From Neurospora tetraspora (lineage: Eukaryota > Ascomycota > Sordariomycetes > Sordariales > Sordariaceae), in NCBI RefSeq assembly GCF_033439725.1, contig NW_026944391.1:1665958-1729957 (forward strand): a DNA stretch of 64,000 bases, given 5' to 3'. The notes beneath the pieces are model-generated. The model saw only the letters and a program-made list of their open reading frames with translations, made no database searches and was not told where the DNA came from. Position numbers and translations under genes: made by a program. Below are positions 60,601-64,000 of the stretch, piece by piece (the first letter of the stretch is position 1; the number at the start of each line of letters is the position of its first letter).

Positions 60601-62396
60601 TAGAGCCTCCCAAGTCTACAAATATCGAAGTCCATCTGCCACAAGCTTCTAAGCAGCAGAAGGAAGAATTCCAAGTAGTGGATGACGACGATAACGCCAT
60701 GGACACTACTGAATTAGTAACGTACTTAGTTACTAAGGCAGCTACTACTGCAGTAAATTACAACGCTGCCACCACCAGCACCACGGAGCCTAACACTTTC
60801 AAACAGGCTCTAAAGCACCCACAGAAAAACTGTTGGCTGGAAGCCTCCTTCAATGAGCTACAACAGCTATTGACTACTAAGACCTTCTACTTCGTTGACC
60901 GTTCTAAGGCATTAAAGAACCCTATAACAAGCCGATGGGTCTTTAAAGCTAAAAAGAACTCACAGAGTCAAGTTGTTAAATACAAGGCTCGGCTGGTAGT
61001 CAGAGGCTTCCAACAAGTCCCTGGAGTTGACTTTACAGAGACTTTTGCTACCACAGCTACTCCTCCTACCTGGAGAGTTCTGTTAGCCATAGCAGCTGTG
61101 GAAGACTTAGAAATAGAGCAAATCGACTTCGTGGGAGCTTTTCTAAATGCTGGTGTGGACTTTGATATATATATGGAAGTCCCAGAAGGCTTGTATGAAT
61201 ACAGCCTCAGCAGCAAGAGTGCAAGAGCATTGCTGAAACAACACGGTTGGGATCCTACTAAGGACCAAGTTATACTACTAAAGAAGTCTCTATACGGCTT
61301 AAAACAAGCTCCCTATCTGTGGCAGCAGAAGGTAGCTACATTAGTTAAAGGCCTCGGCTACAAGCCTTTAACTTCTGACTCAGCCACTTACTTCAACGAG
61401 CAAGACGGTATCTTCATCGTTAGCCACGTGGATGACTGCCTCCTGATTGGACCTTCTAAACAGAAGATCCAAGCTCTAAAGCAAAGTCTAGCTAAAGCCT
61501 ATGACATAGAAGACTTAGGTGCTGCTAAGTTCTTCTTAGGTGTCCAGATCGAACGCAACAGAGCCAAACGACTATTGTGGATTCACCAAGGAGCTTATAT
61601 CAAAGAGGCTATCAAACACTTCAAGCTTAGCACTCACGGTCCGAAGATACCACTCTCTCCAGGACTCACAGGTCCTGAATCACCCTCTCCACCACTGAAC
61701 AAAGCCGATCAGAAGCTCTACCAGCGCCTTATAGGCACTACTACTTACGCTATGACTCAGACTCGAGTTGATATAGCACACGCAGTTCAGTGGCTCTCTC
61801 GGCACTTACAACAGCCTACAGTTGCTCATCTGAAGGCAGCAAAAAAGCTGTTGAGCTACCTCTATAGCACTATCGACAATGCTATACAGTACGGCGCTAT
61901 AGGAGATATAACACCTATAGGCTACACTGACAGTGATTTTGCTGGCTGTAAAACTACTGCTCGATCTACTTACGGCTACGTGTTCTTGATTAGTGGAGGC
62001 CCAGTAAGCTGGAAATCCAAGAGAGCCTCTACAGTAGCCTACAGCACTCTTGAAGCCGAATACACGGCACTCATCGAAGGCAACCGTGAGGCATTGTGGC
62101 TCAGAGGTTTATTCAGCGAAATTCAGCGTCCTCTTCAAAACCCTACTCCTCTGAAGTCAGACAACCAAGGGGCTATAGACACGGCTCATAACTCCAAGCA
62201 CCACAGCCGTACTAAACATACGCTCCTCAAATTCCAAGGCGTGAGAGAGAGCGTTACAGAGGGAAACATCACCGTATCCTTTGTTCCAACAGAGGATATG
62301 GCTGCTGACGGCCTCACAAAAGCTCTGCCAGCTCCCAAGTTCGAGCGGTTCTTACAACTGCTGAACTACTCTAAGCTCTACAACATAGGGGTATAG
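57621..62396 (+). CDS. Copia F Gag-Pol polyprotein, single intact frame
   Basis: 1,591 residues without stop or frameshift. Order: N-terminal helix and a PPQAEQ tandem repeat (about 60-92); capsid-like gag (about 135-330); a basic Lys/Gln-rich linker (345-400) where a CCHC zinc knuckle would be expected but is not seen; protease with DTG at 460-462; integrase HHCC zinc domain (H658, H663, C692, C695) and core with D722, D784 and E818; an acidic, Pro-rich linker (960-1055); reverse transcriptase (about 1086-1330) with catalytic Asp1169 in QIDFVGAFLN and the YVDD box as HVDD (1269-1272); RNase H with D1437, E1478 and D1514. Integrase before RT is the Ty1/copia order. Gag and Pol are not separated by any frameshift or stop, so the Gag:Pol ratio must be set another way, such as by processing or splicing. 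All catalytic residues checked are present. Confidence 0.97.
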   Translation: MDQPTELMDYTAAFPAEYPSLSLQGLQAQIHNLEGQLQHVISLLQQNLAAQHSSQTQQTPQAEQPPQAEQPPQAEQPPQAEQPPQAEQLPQAQPTLQAQSTLESPTPTSEPITAPTLSAHLGTDFSALTTKELAKQSLQLAEKERLSGPENYNQWYQAISIQFRALQIPEFLEDPDRVNALLSDPQKAALLLTLRNTLKQGPLSTIAFETDPAEAYKRLRMQYAPSQSTLRDSLYKEFHFLKFDGSTTIVEFNAKFNTLASRLAGLGVRIAEIDQINHYFNVLESHFSQWVERCRGLLRQEQWLYNTEGKITKLSLLYFQEDLLAETRNSTTTTSQQLLALQASYKRNHRSKDNNKANHQNPRSTKRKDQDIKPFSQLSAKHTNPQGKQQGKGTKKKAQGESFNIEGTEQTASNEAFTIGYNLESGTIFGADSDSEFVATEETPEFSHLTIKNNSQWLFDTGSTVHICNNKTLFSDLQFSTTLGTVGTGGGPVKPLGVGTVKIEFLAGYKDNTAVYSSISLTDTLYIPNFPLNIVSGHRLYASGGTLIKEKLYTASRKLLALLNFQKHGFFFTTKNTVSTKIDPKQPLAYGSTWHCYTTRDNADLSDSETEESTEPTTAPEISKGVIEPPALDPTPTAPTTALKKPSEALIRAAQLWHVRLGHISLDLLKKTAQVTKGMPSFQKVRPEDLVCKSCDSAKILRRPSKKPVADPPFALGRLEGDIFIIRPTPLNNKPYGLVLVDRKTRFRLIRLLRTKDEAAIEVRSIIETLYNTYKRYPAQFHYDGGKEIRSLLPYFTEKGITFSKSSPYAHHQNGLPERSIRVILDRLRATLIASGLPPTLWCYVIISVVEIINRTANSTKELTPYQLFLDELVPSQAPHVPDLQNYKVIGTEVMVFIPSEKRSAGQKLQPRGTKGRLLAVLGHQTYLVWLGQRQVVQTPFVKFYEDYKLHLQGPRSPTNSLQLPEVQEEEEQEHSAEQPLITAEPPRLTTPLVEPPKSTNIEVHLPQASKQQKEEFQVVDDDDNAMDTTELVTYLVTKAATTAVNYNAATTSTTEPNTFKQALKHPQKNCWLEASFNELQQLLTTKTFYFVDRSKALKNPITSRWVFKAKKNSQSQVVKYKARLVVRGFQQVPGVDFTETFATTATPPTWRVLLAIAAVEDLEIEQIDFVGAFLNAGVDFDIYMEVPEGLYEYSLSSKSARALLKQHGWDPTKDQVILLKKSLYGLKQAPYLWQQKVATLVKGLGYKPLTSDSATYFNEQDGIFIVSHVDDCLLIGPSKQKIQALKQSLAKAYDIEDLGAAKFFLGVQIERNRAKRLLWIHQGAYIKEAIKHFKLSTHGPKIPLSPGLTGPESPSPPLNKADQKLYQRLIGTTTYAMTQTRVDIAHAVQWLSRHLQQPTVAHLKAAKKLLSYLYSTIDNAIQYGAIGDITPIGYTDSDFAGCKTTARSTYGYVFLISGGPVSWKSKRASTVAYSTLEAEYTALIEGNREALWLRGLFSEIQRPLQNPTPLKSDNQGAIDTAHNSKHHSRTKHTLLKFQGVRESVTEGNITVSFVPTEDMAADGLTKALPAPKFERFLQLLNYSKLYNIGV
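57798..57896 (+). repeat. 18-bp coding tandem repeat in copia F gag
   Basis: About five copies of CCTCCTCAAGCTGAACAG encode repeated PPQAEQ. Units differ by single bases (CAG/CAA, GGCT/AGCT), and the last are diverged. Likely a flexible spacer; its copy number probably varies. Confidence 0.85.
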
Positions 62397-62427
62397 AGGG
62401 GGCTCTTGTGGCACTAAGTACAGCCAC

Positions 62428-62435
62428 AGAGGGGG
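62428..62435 (+). other. Polypurine tract of copia F
   Basis: AGAGGGGG immediately before the 3' LTR, the expected start site for plus-strand DNA synthesis. Confidence 0.85.
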
Positions 62436-62976
62436 TGTTAACGTGTGGCTAGTACTGTGCCTTGTAACTGCCTTGTACTACCTTGTAGTATAGAAGGCTA
62501 GTTGAACTATTCCTTCTACGGAATCAGTTGACTCAGTCCCCACAGAATGTACTAGAATACAAGAGGTTTTGCCACTGTATTCTAGAGTCTTATAACTTAG
62601 CTAGCATTTCTTCCAGACTGATTTGTCATCACAGGATTCAACAGAAGCTTCTAGATGCTTAGTGTCCATGTATATAGAGACCTCTCCTCTCCTTCAGTTC
62701 GTCACTCCTTAAGCAAGCAAGCACAAGTCAAGCAATACAATATAGTCTTTTCTCACAGTGCAGAGTCCACTGTAATCTTCTGTCTTGAGAGCAGAGTCCT
62801 CTCTAAGACCTCTTTTACAACATCCTTTTATTGTACTTGCAACTACGCTGCTTCCTTCAGCATTGCTGTCGTACTTCCTACCGCTTCCGCTCCGCTCTGC
62901 TACAAGTGCATAGTTCACTGTAGCAACCTTGTACTGGTGCTATCATTATAGGCCAGTCAGGGCACCGCAGGAAACA
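62436..62976 (+). repeat. 3' LTR of copia F
   Basis: 541 bp, apparently identical to 56848-57388 by eye, ending GGAAACA. Followed by the target duplication ATTAA. Confidence 0.96.
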
Positions 62977-62981
62977 ATTAA

Positions 62982-64000
62982 CTTTCTACCTTTTTTAAAG
63001 TACTATAATAATTTTAATTCTCACTCCTTTAGGGAATTCTTTAAGGATATAGAGAAACAATACCTAAACGAATATAAAGATAAGAAATTTAAAAAATAAA
63101 TCAATATTAAGGAAGTAAGAGATAACGAAATATTCAATTGAATATAAATATATACTTATAAATTCGACTAAAACGGCCGGTTTCTTAAATATAAAATACG
63201 TCTAATTATATATAAGGACTAATAATCTAAAAATAATGTACGTAAAACGTATATAACGATTCTAATAATTAAATCGTTCTATATCTTAAGAATTATAACC
63301 GCTTACTTCAATTTTAATTTAACTTAACATAATATAAAGAATACCTTTATTAATATTATACTTAATAAAATAATATCTTTAAAAGTTCCACTTAAATATA
63401 CCAAGAAAAGCTAGGTACTTTAACTACTATATACGTTATATAATTTATAAAAATTTCCCCTCTTTTAATAATAAGAACTTACTAAAACCTTCGTAACTAT
63501 AAATATAAACCCTCTCCCTATAAAGCCTAATATTTTCATTTAAAAAAATATATTCCTCTTCTTTTACGTTGATAATATTATTATTGTTTACAAATGTAAG
63601 AATAAAAAAATTGCTATAATTAAAGAGGTAGTAGCTACTATAGAAAAGAAATATTAATTAACGGGTAAAGAACTACTAAAATAATTCTTAAATATCGAAA
63701 TTATTCGAAACCGAAAAAAGGAATTAATTTAATTATTACAACGCAACTATATCTAAAAAAATATAAAAAAGGTTAAACGTATAAAGAAACTATACTCTAC
63801 GCTTATAACTAAAAAAGAATTCCTACTTTGTTAAAATAATATAACCTCGTACGAAATTTATATATATTAAATTAAAATTAATTTAATTTTCTATATCGCT
63901 ATTAAATTGCAACTAAACGTAACCTTCCTAATATCTAAATTTATTAAGTTTAATTTAAACTCTAATCTAACGCATTATACGGCTATAAGTAAAATACTCT
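62982..64000 (+). pseudogene. Copia relic reverse transcriptase (continues past the window)
   Basis: After copia F the relic resumes. It shows a FNLT.HNIKNTFIN segment (about 63.31-63.35 kb), corresponding to the copia motif QxDVxxAFLN, then LKVPLKYTKKS. The catalytic box reads YVDN at 63565-63576 in place of YVDD, one GAT/GAC-to-AAT change. Past it come LTGKELLK.FLNIEIIRNRKK, matching LxxxGELxxFLGIxIxRDRxx, and an NYIKKNIKK-like stretch. RNase H and any 3' LTR must lie beyond 64000. Confidence 0.75.

Larger units (their letters stand above)
56848..62976 (+). mobile_element. Intact Ty1/copia retrotransposon F (recent insertion)
   Basis: 6,129 bp bounded by two 541-bp LTRs (TGTTAACGTG...GGAAACA) that appear identical by eye, with a perfect target duplication ATTAA (56843-56847 and 62977-62981). 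The primer site abuts the 5' LTR, a purine tract abuts the 3' LTR, and one uninterrupted gag-pol frame fills the inside. Base composition is normal, in strong contrast to the AT-saturated relic it sits in, so it has not undergone RIP. It is the youngest element in the window. Confidence 0.97.
39205..64000 (+). mobile_element. RIP-degraded Ty1/copia relic, interrupted by D, E and F
   Basis: The plus-strand pieces 39205-40783, 48232-48344, 55114-56847 and 62982-64000 read in order as copia gag, protease, pre-integrase, integrase and reverse transcriptase, with the frame resuming across the D and E insertions. About 4.4 kb of relic is visible, and it runs past the window end. No LTR is visible at the left boundary, where AT-rich DNA meets normal host DNA near 39.2 kb, so the 5' end is either truncated or too altered to recognise. 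Many stops and transitions mean it is inactive. Confidence 0.82.

Overview
The window is nuclear DNA of a filamentous ascomycete (Pezizomycotina, probably a Sordariomycete; the species is not inferred). Genes have short GT-AG introns, a nuclear tRNA-Lys(CUU) carries an intron, and there is a GC-balanced gene fraction next to extremely AT-rich blocks whose differences between repeat copies are almost all C-to-T or G-to-A. That is the mark of repeat-induced point mutation (RIP). The compartments switch over tens of bases: AT blocks lie at about 2.6-6.5 kb, 12.0-34.0 kb, 39.2-56.8 kb and 63.0-64.0 kb.

Host genes: the 3' end of an unidentified gene (2-520 +), a small cysteine-rich protein (9546-9746 +), a seven-exon NAD(P)H-hydrate epimerase (9824-11405 -), the three-exon mitochondrial ribosomal protein bS16m (34562-35015 +), tRNA-Lys (36043-36130 -) and a secreted, membrane-anchored GH16 Crh-type cell-wall transglycosylase (36536-38464 -). 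The epimerase and bS16m are divergent. Without transposons they would share about 0.77 kb of upstream DNA, which is now split by a 22.4 kb nested insertion.

Transposons, left to right. (1) A Mutator-like DNA element (2458-6647) has 85-bp terminal inverted repeats, a 9-10 bp target duplication and a RIP-degraded transposase on the minus strand. (2) Ty3/gypsy element A (11872-34256, minus strand, 322-bp LTRs) contains gypsy B (13551-20941, 222-bp LTRs), gypsy C (25528-32099, 202-bp LTRs) and a 363-bp TA-flanked MITE. (3) A RIP-degraded Ty1/copia relic on the plus strand starts near 39.2 kb and runs off the right edge. It is interrupted by gypsy D (40784-48226, plus), gypsy E (48345-55108, minus) and copia F (56848-62976, plus). 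Paired LTRs have equal lengths and 5-bp target duplications were found for every LTR element with both ends in view, so the nesting order is well supported.

Copia F stands apart. It is not AT-rich, its two 541-bp LTRs look identical by eye, and it has a complete 1,591-codon gag-pol frame with protease, integrase, reverse transcriptase and RNase H motifs, an initiator-tRNA-Met half-molecule primer site and a polypurine tract. It is the newest insertion and possibly still mobile.

I did not find a new defence, metabolic or signalling system. The best second-look items are the layered insertions, the relic whose frame resumes across nested elements, the graded RIP pattern across LTR pairs, the intact copia element and the small MITE.
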